A DNA stretch of 64,000 nt from Girardinichthys multiradiatus (taxonomy: Eukaryota > Chordata > Actinopteri > Cyprinodontiformes > Goodeidae): positions 2,505,663 through 2,569,662 of the forward strand of contig NC_061811.1 of NCBI RefSeq assembly GCF_021462225.1, given 5' to 3'. Positions 23,026-35,586 of this stretch are shown in pieces. How positions within the stretch are numbered: the stretch's first letter is position 1; every line of letters starts with the position of its first letter. Both the position numbers and the translations under genes were made by a program. The notes below the pieces were generated by a model. It was not told where the DNA came from. It did no database searches and was given only the letters and a program-made list of their open reading frames with translations.

Positions 23026-23065
23026 TTTATTTTTTTAGTGGCCCTACTACTCTTCCGTAGAAAAA

Positions 23066-23395
23066 CTCTCCAGTGTGACTGAATTACAAAAATTATTCGA
23101 AAAAAGTGGGTCAAAATCCCTCCACAGTGATGTTAAAGACTAATTCAGTGCAAACACTTGGTGGCAGCTGTTGTTGCCAAAAGCGAAACAACTAATTATT
23201 ACATTTAGGGAGCATTTTTTTCCCATTAAGCCAGTTGAGTTTGAATATTTTTCCCTTAGTAAATGAGAAAATCATTTTGTAATTATTTTGGTTACATTTG
23301 TCCTATATTAAAAATAAAGTTTGAAACATTTAAGTGTGACAGAAAAGCAAAAACTGAAGAAATCTGGAAGGGGCAAGAGCTCTTCACAGCATTGC
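23066..23395 (+). pseudogene. Decayed Tc1 transposon, 3' part
   Basis: This continues the Tc1 remnant interrupted at 13774. 'CTCTCCAGTGTGACTGAATT' and the following C-terminal codons read on from the left half. The Tc1 3' end (a 'ctgaagaaatctggaagggg' block) lies near 23350-23385. It has many stops. Confidence 0.75.
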
Positions 23396-23934
23396 GTTAA
23401 TCAGCAGCAAAATCCTACTAGCTAGATAAAAAAACCAGGATCAAAGCCGTGTAAGAACTGAGTCAGTGTTTCACAGAACAACTTAAACAAACACCACAGC
23501 AAATTTCAGGGAAAATGCCACTACAGATTTCTAGAATCAGCCTTCACACATATTATTTACTCTAAACAAACCCTAAGCAAAAACTGCTGCTCACGTTTGT
23601 GTGGAGATGCTAAACTTTATTTATGTAAAATAACTGCACTTTTTTCATATTTGATGAGTACATTTTTGTCTATTGTATGCAAAGTGCCTAACAGGCTTTC
23701 CTGGCAAGAGCCATGTACAATAAACCTCTAAAGATGTTGAAAAGTTTCAGAGAATGTTTTCACAAGTTTTTAGTTACAGAGCAGAAAACCCAACAGACTG
23801 CAATAGCTAAACACTTCATTTTGGCCAAGTCTGCATGCCTACGTTCAATGTGTCATCAGCTTGTCATTATTATTGGATTATGTTTCTTTAACAAGCTGAA
23901 ATCACAAATGATGAAGAAAAAGAGAGCTTGAATG
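23396..23934. other. Unassigned
   Basis: AT-rich with no recognised gene. Small open frames show no known motif. Confidence 0.4.
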
Positions 23935-24350
23935 AAAGTGCACCTTCCAGCAGGTCATTGTCCTGCTGGAAAAATAAGTCGTGTTATAAAGTCCAGACCT
24001 AAATCCAACAGAGAATCTATGGCAAAACCTAAAATTGATATCCACAGAACCTCTCTCTCCAAGAGGGTGAGGTTTTAAATTAAACTTGAGCTAATTGGCT
24101 CAAGCTGATTGGGCAAAAGTTTAAATCTGTAGATGTGCAAAGCTGGTAGGTACAAACCTCAAAAAACCTGCAGCTCTTAACACAATAAAAGGTAGAAAAA
24201 ATAGAAACCATCTGTATTCTTTCACTTTACAACGATGCACAACTTTGTGTTGGTCAATCACTAAATACTCTGAAAATACTCGTTTGTATTTAAAATGTGA
24301 CAAAATGTGAAAAAGTTCAAAGGGCATGAATACTTTTGTCTTTCTGTAAA
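23935..24350 (+). pseudogene. Second decayed Tc1-like 3' fragment
   Basis: 'agtccagacctaaatccaac' followed by 'agaatctatggcaaaacc' is the PDLNPxENLW block of a Tc1 transposase. The C-terminal codons and a 3' end containing 'gacaaaatgtgaaaaagttc' come next. The 5' half is absent. It is distinct in sequence from the Tc1 at 13040-13774/23066-23395. Confidence 0.7.
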
Positions 24351-24883
24351 TAATCATTAAGCTACTAATTCCCATTTTCTTTTTCAGTTTTAGTTAAATA
24401 AATTGAATGTAAGGTTTTATTGTGTCTTTAGAAAATATCGATCTCATTTAGTAATTTTCTAAATGTTTAGGATTTTTACTTTATGTAAATGTATATTGAT
24501 ATAAATTAATATGGAGAACAAATCTCTTGTCTACCTCATCCTGAACAGTCATAATCTGCGCTAAACACAACAAGACCAAGGAGCTGAGTTTTCTCAACAC
24601 AAACATATGCAAAACATCATAAAACGGTGTTTAAATTATTTCCTCCTATTCTCTGCCCAAACACCACCTCTTACATATACCGTTTGGAAGAACAAAGGAC
24701 TGTTGCAGTTGCTTCGGTGGGCGGGTTCGGCTGTTGCTTCCGCTTTCTGGACATGCACACAAGAAGGCGTGTGATGCTGGTGGCTCCTATGTTGCCCTCT
24801 TTCAGGCAGGGGGAAAACCCCTTCACTCAACGTTGTTAGAGACAGTGTCTCTACTGGGAACTCTCTGGTTGCTTTTCTGTGCT
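24351..24883. other. Unassigned
   Basis: No recognised gene. The open frame across 24636-24839 partly overlaps the SINE start and has no known motif. Confidence 0.4.
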
Positions 24884-25238
24884 GCATGGTGGCGCAGTTG
24901 GTAGCACTGTTGCCTTGCAGCAAGAAGGTCCTAGGTTCAATTCCCAGCCGGGGGTCTTTCTCCATGGAGTTTGCATGTTCTCCCTGTGCATGTGTGGGTT
25001 CTCACCGGGTATTCCAGCTTTCTCCCACAGTCCAAAGACATGCCTGTTAGGTTAATTGGTCACTCTAAATTGCCCTTAGGTGTGCAAATGAGTGTGTGCA
25101 TGTTTGTTTGTGTGTTGGACTTGGAGACCTGTCAAGGGTGTGCCCTGCCTCTTGCCCATAGACTGCTGGAGATAGCCACCAGCTTCCCTGTGACCCACTA
25201 TGGAATAGGCGGTAGAAAATGACTGACTGGCATGCATG
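24884..25238 (+). repeat. tRNA-derived SINE-like element
   Basis: The head has a Pol III A-box-like 'tggcgcagttggtagc' and a B-box-like 'ggttcaattcc' about 35 bp downstream. A body with 'tctcccacagtccaaagaca' follows, then a 3' part with 'ctgctggagatag'. It ends in '...ggcggtagaaaatgactgactgg'. Its 3' part recurs at 28433-28562, 42509-42600 (-) and 676-835 (-). This is the longest copy here. Confidence 0.7.
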
Positions 25239-28200
25239 GATATACAAAGAGATATTTCTGAGGTACCTGTGCTACCGACTGACTGCTGCTTCTGTTTCAG
25301 TCCTATCATAGTTATCACAAGGTGAGAACAGGTATCATGTCTGCTTGAGGACCACCAAGTCAAGCAAAATAATCATGCACTCTCACACATCTTCAGTTAC
25401 CATGGTTTCCCTATTTGATCTGATACGCATGTCTTAAAGAGAATCCATGCAGGCAGACAAATACAGATAGGTCTCAGTTAGATTAGAATAAGGATATTTC
25501 CTATGATGGTACCAAAACTAATTTTTGCAAACTTGTTGAAAGATTAATCATTGTAACAAATAAAAAAGCTTTAGCTCTCATGCAACCACAGTCTGTCCAA
25601 ATATGTCTGAATGTCTGCATGCAATCATTGTAGATCCCACAAAATCATACATATTTGAACCCCATATTGGCCTACAAGCTATTCCGGCTCTCCATCATTT
25701 GGTTGTTTAGCAAAGCATTAATGGTAATCTGGATGCTACTATACCTGAAGAGCCTTTCCTCGGATTATTCTAGAGCTCTTATGAGAAAGCAGCAATAGAA
25801 GCATCTAACATTCAGTCAACACTTGAGATGGGCTCACTTAGACATATGAAGACACACATGTTGACTCAATGTCCAAAAAGATGATCTCATTTTGCTAAAA
25901 AAAAAATAGAAATATGGAAAGTAAAATGTTTGAGGTTTATTGCAAAACTGTGATTAGATTAAAAAATAAAAAACAAATAGCAAAGTTGAAACTGGTGAAA
26001 TGTGCTCTGAAATCACAGTTTTAGTGATTTAATGCTACTTTTAGGTTGTACATACACTTTTGCACACAGCTCTGTATGTGCTGTTGTTCTGTAATGTTAT
26101 CCCCTATCTGGACATCCGCCTGCCTCTGGCTTGCAGCTGTGAATAGTGCAGAGTGATGTGCAGGCTTCATATTTGTATTTGTGGGGGCTCTAAAGCCTGC
26201 AGGCTATTCAACTACAAGTAAAAGGACATTAATTCTGTGAGTTTGTCCTTCAGGTAGTTTCTCTCCCCACACTTGCTGCTTTTTTTCAGTTTTGCTTAAA
26301 TATTGTAAAACATTAAACCTTTATCAGTTGCTAATTTATAAGATTAACTGCTTCAATGTACTCTCACCCTTCAAATTAAATTAACTGCCAACACATTCAA
26401 ATTGTGATTGCTGCCTGGCTTTTATATGTGAGAAGGGTGTTAAACTGCCAAAGAGTTAACAGTGGTTACAAAAAGCCATTGTATCTTGAGTATTGGTATT
26501 AGATGACAGATAATTTCTGATTTCTGAAGTTTCTGATAATTAGTAATATAAGGAAAACATAAATCAAGTAAAACACAAGTGGCTGTAGCATTTACATTTT
26601 ATGACAGCATAATTTGGAATCAAAAGCTGAAACCACAAAGAAAGTATTTGATGTTTTTCAGAACAAATAAGTGTGTACTGTACAGTGTGGGGGGTCAGGC
26701 TGAACTTTGCCAGTAAATTTGTTTGCAGTAGTGTTTTAAATGTCAAACTGATGGCAGAATAACAGAAAGCCTGCTTTTTCCAGTTCATTACTTATCAATG
26801 TTTGGATAATGCTTTATGAACAATCAACCATAAGAGCATTGTGACAAGTTTGGTTGTCCGATGATCTAACACCTTCCTCCTACTTCCCCATGTCTAAAGG
26901 GATTGCTCAATCCAGCTCTCCATCCAACGGGTCCGGACTTCCCTAAACCTGAAAGATCTTACTAAGCAGGTTTACTGAAAGTTCTGTTTAAGCTGGTGTC
27001 GGGAAATGACTCGCCTAGCCTCTGACAGCCTTCATCCAAAAGTCTCACCCTTCTTCAACTGGAGGTCCGGGCGACCAAGTAGCCTCTCACAGTCATCCAC
27101 ACCTTCAACAGTCACTTTTGTTCACAGCTGCTCATTCCCTAATTTTACAACTGGCTCTTGGTATATGGGCTAGGTTAATTTTAGTGACTCGGCACAAGCC
27201 CCAAGGGCGCTGTTTTAACAAACTTGACTAAGGCAACCTATAAAAACCTCCCTAAAATATCTTAGAACCAGGCAACAAGACTTTTTACCACCAATGAAAA
27301 ACCAACAATACGGTGACTCAAATAATTGAATGTCCACAAATTAACTAGAATTTTATCTGCTTTCTTTAATTAGTAATGCTTTTGCAGGGGTCAGTAACAG
27401 CTTAAATTCAGCAACACAAAATAATTTCAATAATAGAAATGAATCAATCAACTCAACCTGTCTTTCCCTGATGCTGAAACTAGTGGGTTTGGAGAAGCTT
27501 TGAAGATGGAGGCTCATCCATGCACCTGATGGAGAAGTTTCTTCTGGTAACAATGAGTGGTTTCTTGAAGGAAAGACGACTTAATCTTCAGTTTTCTTCC
27601 TTTAAGTGGCAGGCACTGATGCTCCAGGCTTCGATGGTTAAACAGGATCTTTGTCGTCATATGTCTCAGAAGACAGTAGTTTCCAGAGGCTGAAGAGTTG
27701 AAGGAAACCCGGAGACATAAATGAGGTTGATTCAGGACTTCCAGAATCCTGAAACTTAGAGCAATCAGCTGTTCACCGATCAAGTTCACTTCTGTTGTCT
27801 GGATAAAAAGGCTTTAGATTAAATCAGATTCTTAATTTTGAGGTACAGTCCTTTCTGGGCTCACGGGTTGATCCTCTATTTTAATGCAGTCGATCAGTTG
27901 GGCTGTGTCTCTGTTCCTTTTCCATCTGAGCTTCTTTTCTCCATCCGATCTTGTTCGCTGGTCTTCTGCGAGAAAACAACCGCTGTTCCCTTTTTTAGCA
28001 TTGCTTTTATGGTGCTTGATGCCTTCACCGGTCAGGCGCTTATTAGGCTTCTCAGTTATTGCACAACCTATTCAGCTCAGCTTCTTGATTATTGCTCAAT
28101 ACTTTAGTCATGGTCACTGTGACCTACTGATTCTGTTTCTCAGCCTTGGAGATGCCGATAATAGCCATGCTGGTCTGTAGTCGCATCCTCCCGTCGCTGT

Positions 28201-28432
28201 CAGCATGCAGCTGGCTCTCGTCACTCCTAGTCATCCTACAGTTCTTTCCCTAATGTGCTCAGTTTTAAACTTTACACACTATTACACATTCCATTCTTCA
28301 GCTTTCAGCATTTACTTTAAAACACAGTTACAAAACCATCACTTCATTCTTTTTATTCATGCTTTACAAATGATTAAAGTTATATCTCTTTCATATTTAG
28401 CTGATTGAGAATGTCAAACCTTAATGTTTCTT
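25239..28432. other. Unassigned, about 3.2 kb
   Basis: No domain or repeat family recognised. The stretch 26850-27800 is less AT-rich and reads like old repeat DNA. Open frames of 66-98 residues at 27353-28180 show no known motif and no convincing splice context. Confidence 0.4.
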
Positions 28433-28562
28433 TGTGTGTTGCCCTGCGATGGACTGGCGACTTGTCCAGGGTGTACCCCGCCTCTCGCCCATAGACTGCT
28501 GGAGATAGGCACCAGCTCCCCCGCGACCCACTATGGAATAAGCGGTAGAAAATGACTGACTG
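28433..28562 (+). repeat. SINE 3' part, 5'-truncated
   Basis: Matches the 3' part of the element at 24884-25238, from 'ctgcgatggactggcgac' to 'ggtagaaaatgactgactg'. It lacks the promoter half. Confidence 0.65.
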
Positions 28563-29181
28563 ACATGTGAAAGAATATACAAACATCATACATCATTTAT
28601 TTGGATATACTTGTTTATATTTTTGCAAAAGATAAGACAGATAATATGTGGCAGATAATATGTGGCTCCACACAGGCCTCTGCAGTAGCTCAGCTCCAGA
28701 ATATGAGAACAAGCTTGTTTCACTACCCACTGCTTCAACTGTGTGTTTTAGTAATTATTGCATGGATTACATATAAGGATATTTATTGTAACGTTTATGG
28801 AGTTAACTGTGAGCAGTTACTAAATGTACTAAAGACCTCACCTTATTTTGAGACAGGATTTATCTTATTGACAATTCTCCTTCAACTGACCTCTGAATAG
28901 AAAAGCTTAAGCACTGATAAGGTTTCAAGAACCACTGTTAACTGGTTTATTTATTCTATATCTACTGTGATGTCAAGGGCAGAATAGCAGGAGGATGTGT
29001 TCAAAGACATTTTTATAATTTCACTGGAGCCAAGAGTACTGAGCTAGCTCAAGTACTGTAATACCTTTTTGTCTGTGTGACATTTCAAGTTGAGGAAGCT
29101 GGTATCCTTCATGTGATTTTATTAAATCAGTGTTACATCTTGCATTAAATTGTTAAGGTCATATTAATAAAATAAGAAACT
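28563..29181. other. Unassigned
   Basis: AT-rich with no recognised gene or repeat. Confidence 0.4.
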
Positions 29182-30178
29182 GTGACCATCAGTGGGACCC
29201 TTTGTGAGGTGCCTTGAGACGACATTGTTGTAAATAAGCGCCGTTTAACTAAATAATCTGAACTGAAACTATCTGTGTAGTTATGCTGCTATAGGCTTAG
29301 GCTGCTGGAGGACATAACGACCACTTTCACCCTCTTCGCTACATTCTCACACTACTCTCCAATTTTGCATTATTTGCTGTTATTTCAGCTTTTAACCTTG
29401 TTCTCTCTATTCTCTTTTAGAAGCTACACCTGGCCTGGCTCTGTGTCTACCTGTGACACCTTTCTGGTGAGGAGAATCGTCTGAGCTTCTGCTGGCAACA
29501 ACTTAATGCTCACCCTCTACAGATGATCCGCATAGCCCTGTCTTTTAGTGTTTAACCCTTTCTCTCTCCTAGACATGGCTACTGACTGAGCTTTTACTGT
29601 AACTAACTCTATGTGCTCTCTTTCAGACTCTAACCTTGAAAACTGGCTCAGAGTTTATCTGTTCTTTCTTTCTAGGTGAAACGACTAAAGGAGCTACATC
29701 CACTAACATTTACTTTTTCTTCCCATAGAAAGGACTTCTGGATCAGTGCTTCTGTGTTCTTTTTGTGTCTCTGCTCTGTTCTCTCAAACCCCCAGTCGGT
29801 CGTGGCAGATGGCCGCTCACACTGAACCTGGTTCTGCTGGAGGTTTCTTCCTGTTAAAAGGGAGTTTTTCCTCTCCACTGTCGCTACATGCATGCTCAGT
29901 ATGAGGGATTGCTGCAAAGTCAACGCCAATGACTGCCCACTGTCTCTACATGCTCATCCGGGAGGAGGGAATGCTGCAAGTCACTGACTAGATGCAATCT
30001 GCTGGGTTTCCTTAGATAGAAAAACTTTTTATCCAATTTGAATAAAAATTGGATAAATAATGCACTGTTCAATTGTTAGGATTAATTGGAATGTATGTAC
30101 TTGACTGTTGTGAAGTGCCTTGAGACAACATGTGTTGTGAATTGGCGCTATATAAATAAAACTGAATTGAATTGAATT
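29182..30178 (+). mobile_element. L2-clade LINE 3' UTR (copy C)
   Basis: The same 3' UTR as 7493-8494, with no coding sequence left. It ends in 'aataaaactgaattgaattg'. It is 5'-truncated, as usual for LINE insertions. Confidence 0.8.
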
Positions 30179-31698
30179 GTTCACAGGTTTCTTCAGCGTT
30201 GATTTATTTGTATGTGTGCATATTAGTGTAGAGTAGGTTTGTTTGTAGAGTAGGTGTCACCTAATTTGTCACCTGGAAGTCCAACGATGTTACAATGGTG
30301 AGAGGAGTAGACACTCAGGGCCTAAGAAAAGCAATGGGCCAGGCTGGCTATTAGTGAAGCACAGGAGAAGCAGCCCCAGGCCAGAGAGGCACAGGCAGAG
30401 AGGCAGGGTACCGAAACAACACCCACATGGTCTCATTGTTCATGGGAGTCTTCCCACGGCGTAAATCCCTCAGGTATTGCTTTTTCCGGACAGTAACATG
30501 CATGAACATATTGAGGTTGCTGGTCAAGTGAAAGACTTTGTACATTTGATCCGAAGTAAAGTCTGTTTTTTGTATATCCTGCTGACTTGCTAGCTCCAAA
30601 AAGTCCATGTGCATTCCGCAGTCCTAGGAGAATCCTAGTATAGAATCCTAGCATTGTCCTAGCCTGAGTCCATTGCCTCAAATTTACTTCCACGCTTGTT
30701 CCTCAGTTTCTGTAAGTCGTTCTTAGAATAAATGATCATTTGCAACATCAGACTTGGATAATCATCTCTACACTTGGGACCAACTCCACCACAACAATAT
30801 ATTAATTATTAGCTTTGTGGAAATTATACACTTCATCATTGCAAATCATTTATTATTACGTTGTAGCAGAGTAGAAGAAACCCAACGGATCTAACTAATC
30901 CCAAAGTCTCTGTCCCGCCTATGCTGACGAGTGATGTGCTCTTAGATTTCTGGGTACACAGCTGCATCTGCTCTGGTGTAGCTGGCTGCCAGAGGGACCT
31001 GCGGGTTCGTCACTGCATCTCCCTGGGGCTTCTGCACTGTAGCTGCTGAGTGGTTTCCCTAAGACTCTCCTTTGCTCTTTACTGGTGGGGGGTTGCGGTA
31101 GTCCCAGCGGTGGTCCTCCATTGGGGGGCCTTTGGATGTCTGTGACTCCGATCTCCTTCATGTCCACCTCCAGTCCTGGGGGCAGGTCTGTGACTCCTCT
31201 TGCCCGCTATTAAATATTATACAGAAACCTTTAATGTTGTATTTTCAGGAAGGAACAGGGAGACAGGTAAGAGTTAATATGAAGGTGAATGGACCTACAA
31301 ATATGGCAATTCTATAAGAATCTTTTTTATTTAACTCACACAATCATGATATCCATCAATTTGTTTTGTTTCTTATCATCATTTCCATTTCTCCTGTACA
31401 GTTTTTAATGCAGTGGAAAACCCTCAGAGTAAAGCATTTGAACGATGTTTTAGTATCACAGCCTTTTGCTGCAGGGGTGTATGACAATGTGAGCCAGGTC
31501 CACAAAGAACAAAGCTCTTTTAAATAACTTTTATGGTTGGCCGTGAGGTTTAGCCTGTGTATGTGTGTGTGTGAGAGAGCGAGAAAGAGAGAGAGAGAAA
31601 ATTAGGGTGTGTGGGAGAACTAATGGCCTGTCAAGAGAATTGGGAATCTGTTCTCGTCTCCTAAATAAAGACTTGGATAAGAACACATAGCAAGAGAC
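30179..31698. other. Unassigned, about 1.5 kb
   Basis: No gene recognised. Two overlapping minus-strand frames at 30351-30693 and one at 30919-31167 have somewhat protein-like composition but match nothing I know. A GT/GA-rich simple repeat lies at about 31558-31600. Confidence 0.4.
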
Positions 31699-31719
31699 AT
31701 ATATATATATATATATATA
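31699..31719. repeat. (AT)n microsatellite
   Basis: A pure AT run. Its last TA forms the left target site of the Tc1-like element that starts at 31720. Confidence 0.9.
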
Positions 31720-32451
31720 CAGTACAGACCAAAAGTTTGGATACACCTTCTCATTCAAAGAGTTGTCTTTACTTTCATGACTATGAATATTGCAGCTTCA
31801 CACTGAAGGCATCAAAACTATGAATTAACACATGTGGAATTATATACTGAACAAAAAGGTGTGAAACAACTGAAAATATGTGTTATATTCTAGTTTATTC
31901 AAAGTAGCCACCTTTTGCTTTGATTACTACTCCGCACACTCTTGGTATTCTGTTGATGAGCTTCAAGAGTAGTCACCTGAAATGGTTTTCACTTCACAGG
32001 TGTGCCCTGTCAGGTTTAATAAGTGGGATTTCAAGCCTTATAAATGGGGTTGGGACCATCAGTTGTGTTGTGCAGGAGGTGGATACAGTACACAGCTGAT
32101 AGTCATACTGAATAGACTGTTAGAATTTGTATTATGGCAAGAAACGAGCAGCTAAGTAAAGAAAAACAAGTGGCTATCATTACTTTAAGAAATGAAGGTC
32201 AGTCCGTCCAAACAATTGGGAAAACTTTGAAAGTATCCCCAAGTGCAGTCGCAAAAACCATCAAGCACTACAAACAAACTGGCTCACATGAGGACCACCC
32301 CAGGAAAGGAAGACCAAGAGTCACCTCTGCTGCGGACGATAAGTTCATCCGAGTCACCAGCCTCAGAAATCGCAAGTTAACAGCAGCTCTTGTTCTGGCA
32401 GCAGACACATCTCTAGAACAACTGTTAAGAGGAGACTGTGTGAATCAGGCC

Positions 32452-35400
32452 CGTCACTCGTCGGGACCGGGTCGCGGGGGCAGCAGACTCAGCGGAGACG
32501 CCCAGACATCCCTCTCCCCAGACACCTCCTCCAGCTCCTCCGGGGGGAGCCCAAGGCGTTCCCAGGCCAGCCGAGAAACATAGTCCCTCCGGCGTGTCCT
32601 GGGCCGTCCCCTGGGCCTCCTCCCGGTGGGACGTGCTTGGAACACCTCCCGAGGAAGGCGTCCAGGAGGCATCCGATATAAATGCCCGAGCCACCTCAAC
32701 TGGCTCCTCTCAATGTGGAGGAGCAGCGGCTCTACACCGAGCCCCTCCTGGATGGCCAAGCTCCTCACCCTATCTCTAAGGGAGTGCCCGGCCACCCTAC
32801 GGAGGAAGTTAATTTCAGCCGCTTGTATCTGGGATCTCGTTCTTTCGGTCATGACCCAAAGTTCATGGCCATAGGTGAGGGTAGGAACGTAGACCGACCG
32901 GTAAATTGAGAGCTTTGCTTTTCGGCTCAGCTCTCTCTTAACCACAACGGACCGGCACAGCGCCCCCATTACTGTGGCAGCCGCACCGATCCGTCTATCG
33001 ATCTTCCGTTCCATTCTTCACTCACTCGTGAACAAGACCCCGAGATACTTAAACTCCTCCACTTGAGGCAGGAACTCCCCTCCAACCTGAAGAGGACAAG
33101 CCACTCTTTTCCAGTCGAGAACCATGGCCTTGGAGGAGCTAATTTTCATCCCTGTCGCTTCACACTTGACTGCGAACTGCCCTAGTGCGTGCAGTAGGTC
33201 TTGGGTAGAGGGGGCCAGCAGGACCACGTCATCTGCAAAAAGAAGAGACGAAATCCACTGGTCCCCAAACCAGACCCCCTTGGGCCCTTAGCTACGCCTA
33301 GAAATCCTGTCCATAAAAGTTATGAACAGGACCGGTGACAAAGGGCAGACCTGCCGGAGTCCAACATGCACCGGGAACAGGTCCTACTTAGTGCCGGCAG
33401 TGCGAACCAAACTCCTGCTCCGCTTGTACAGAGCCCGAATGGCCCCTAGTAAAGGGCCACCGATTCCATACTCCTGGAGCACCCCCCACAGGGCATCACG
33501 AGGGACACAGTCAAATGCTTTCTCCAGGTCCACAAAACACATATACAGCTGGTCCAGTGTTCCACGGCCGGGACGAAAATCACACTGCTCCTCCTGAAGC
33601 CGGGGTTCGACTATCGGCCGGACTCTCCTCTCCAATACCCTGGCGTAGGCCTTACCAGGGAGGTTGAGAAGTATGATTCCCCTGTAGTTGGAACACACCC
33701 TCCGTCACCCTTCTTATGTAGGGGGACCACCACCCCAGTCTGCCAATCCAGAGGCGCTGTCCCGGTCCGCCACGCAATGTTGAAGAGGCGTGTCAACCAT
33801 GACACCCCCACAATATCCAAATGCTTGAGGTACTCAGGGCGGATCTCATCCAACCCCGAAGCCCTGCCACTGCGGAGCTTTTTAACCACCTCGATGACTT
33901 CGGCCTGGGTGATGAAAGAGTCCAACCCCGAGTCCCCAGCCTCTGTTTCCACCAGGGAATGCATGATGGCAGGATTGAGGAGATCCTCGAAGTACTCCTT
34001 CCACCGCCCAATAATGTCCCCAGTCGCGGTCAGCAGCTCCCCACCCCAACTGTAAACAGTGTTGGCGAGGCACTGCTTCCTCCTCCTGAGGTGCCGGACG
34101 GTTTGCCAAAATCACTTCAGGGCCAATCGGTAGTCCTTCTCCATGGCCTCACCGAACTCCTCCCAGGTCCGAATTCTTGCCTCTGCCACCGCCCAGGCCA
34201 CAGCACGCTTGGCTCCACAGTACCCGTCAGCCGCCTCAGGAGTCCCACAAGCCAACCACAGCCGATAGGACTCCTTCTTCAGCTTGACAGCGTCCCTTAC
34301 TGCCGGTGTCCACCACCGGGTTCAGGGATTGCCGCCGCGACAGGCACCGCAGACCTTATGGCCGCAGCTACGGGCGGCAGCATCGACAATAGATGCGGAG
34401 AACATGGTCCACTCGGACTCTATGTCTCCAACATCCCTCGGAATCTGGTCAAAGCTCTCCCGGAGGTGACAGTTGAATACATCCCTGGACAAGGGGTCCG
34501 CCAGACGTTCCCAGCAGACCCTCACTGTGCGCTCGGGCCTGCCAAGTCTGCCCGGCTTTCTCCTCCCCCAGCGGATCCAACTCATCACCAGGTGGTGATC
34601 AGTGGACAGCTCAGCCCCTCTCTTCACCCGAGTGTCCAAAACATGCGGCCAAAGGTCTGATGATACGACAACAAAGTCGATCATCGACCTCCTGCCTATG
34701 GTGTCCTGGTGCCAAGTGCACTGATGGACATCCTTATGTTTGAACATGGTGTTCATTATGGACAATCCGAGACTAGCACAGAAGTCCAATAACAAAATAC
34801 CACTCGGATTCAGATCGGGGAGGCCATTCCTCCCGATCACGCCTCTCCAGGTGTCACTGCCATTTCCCATGTGGGCGTTGAAGTCTCCCAGCAGAATAAT
34901 GGAGTCCCCCGGGAGGGGCACTAACCAGCACCCCCAACAGGGACGCCAAGAAGGCTGGGTACTCCGTACTACCACTCGGCCCGTAGGCTGAAATGATAGT
35001 CAGAGACCTCTCCCCAACCCAAAGGCACAGGGATGTGGCCCTCTCATCCACTGGGGTACACCCCAATACTAGACGGCTGAGCTGGGGGCTAACAAGCAAA
35101 CCCACCCCAGCCTGCCGCCTCTCCCCGTGGGCCACTCCAGAGTAGAAAAGAGTCCAGCCCCTCTTGAGGAGATGGGTTCCAGAGCCCACGCTTTGCGTGG
35201 ATGCGAGCCTGACTATTTCTAGTCGATATCTCTCCACTTCCCGCACAAGCTCAGGCTCCTACCCCCCCAGCGAGGTGACATTCCACGTCCCTAGAGCCAG
35301 CCTAAGCATCCGGGGATCGGGCCGCTGAGGTCTCCACCTTCGTCCGCCGCCCAATCCTCTTTGCACCGGTCCCTCACGGTTCCCCCTGCAGGTGGTGGGC

Positions 35401-35586
35401 CCACTGGGGGATGGTCTCACGTCTCTCGTTCGGGCTTGGCCCAGCCAGGTCCCGCGAGGAGCAACCCAGCCACCAGGCGCTCTCCGACAAGTCCCAACCC
35501 GAGGCCTGGATCCAGGGTGGGACCCCGGCTCCGCCGTACCGGGTGATGTCACGTGTCTCGATTTTGTAGTAGTCATGAGGGGTTCT
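32452..35586 (-). mobile_element. RTE-clade (Rex3-like) LINE, nearly full length
   Basis: A GC-rich insertion of 3,135 bp flanked by a perfect 11-bp TSD, TGAATCAGGCC (32441-32451 and 35587-35597). The size and single APE-RT coding order fit RTE elements, which are about 3.2 kb with a very short 3' UTR. The 3' end lies at 32452, a few bases after the last codons. The Rex3 label is inference from memory. Confidence 0.87.
32454..35570 (-). pseudogene. RTE endonuclease-reverse transcriptase, frameshifted
   Basis: Read from 35570 downward. LGTWNVTSLGG starts the apurinic endonuclease-like domain. The endonuclease continues through VVSAYGPSGSTEYP-like and LLGDFNAHMGNGSDTW blocks to MIDFVVVSSDLWPHVLDTR and STDHHLVMSW. 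The RT follows: SGLDEIRPEYLKHL, SNYRGIILLNLPGKAYARVL, CFVDLEKAFDCVPRD, then LLFADDVVLLAPS near 33215-33250 (the FADD catalytic box), EEFKYLGVLFTSE and the C-terminal HELWVMTERTRS region. At least five frameshifts split it. A block between TLDQLY and MCFVDLEKAFD appears deleted. It cannot be translated whole. Confidence 0.85.

Larger units (their letters stand above)
13775..23059. mobile_element. 9.3-kb IS3EU-like transposon with HECT gene
   Basis: The left end reads TACAGAAGAGTATTAGGGCC and the right end is its inverted match, TACGGAAGAGTAGTAGGGCC on the minus strand. The flanks are GAAAAC (13769-13774) and GAAAAA (23060-23065), a 6-bp TSD with one mismatch, inside a Tc1 remnant whose two halves join across the insertion. 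Inverted repeats are 1,659 bp on the left (13775-15433) and 2,007 bp on the right (21053-23059). They enclose two convergent genes: a HECT-domain protein (15302-17037, plus) and an rve/DDE transposase (21012 to 19449, minus). From memory, TA-starting ends, 6-bp TSDs and an IS3-like integrase core fit the Repbase IS3EU superfamily; that naming is inference. Confidence 0.85.
21053..23059 (-). repeat. Right long terminal inverted repeat
   Basis: This is the inverted partner of 13775-15433. It supplies the transposase gene with the same 5' region as the HECT gene: first exon at 22435-22361, donor GTGAGT, acceptor TGCAG ending at 21185, and the SAM-like segment read from 21184. In this arm the SAM frame ends at a TGA at about 21032, and the transposase ATG follows in another frame. 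Confidence 0.9.

Noticed and set aside
24884..24960. Possible tRNA gene (A and B boxes)
   Set aside because: The tRNA-like head continues into a dispersed repeat body with copies elsewhere in the window and shows no convincing cloverleaf. It is a SINE promoter. The same applies to 55655-55900 and 63857-64000.
27353..28180. Cluster of 66-98 residue frames as a possible host gene
   Set aside because: No known motif and no coherent splice signals. Overlapping frames on both strands suggest chance.
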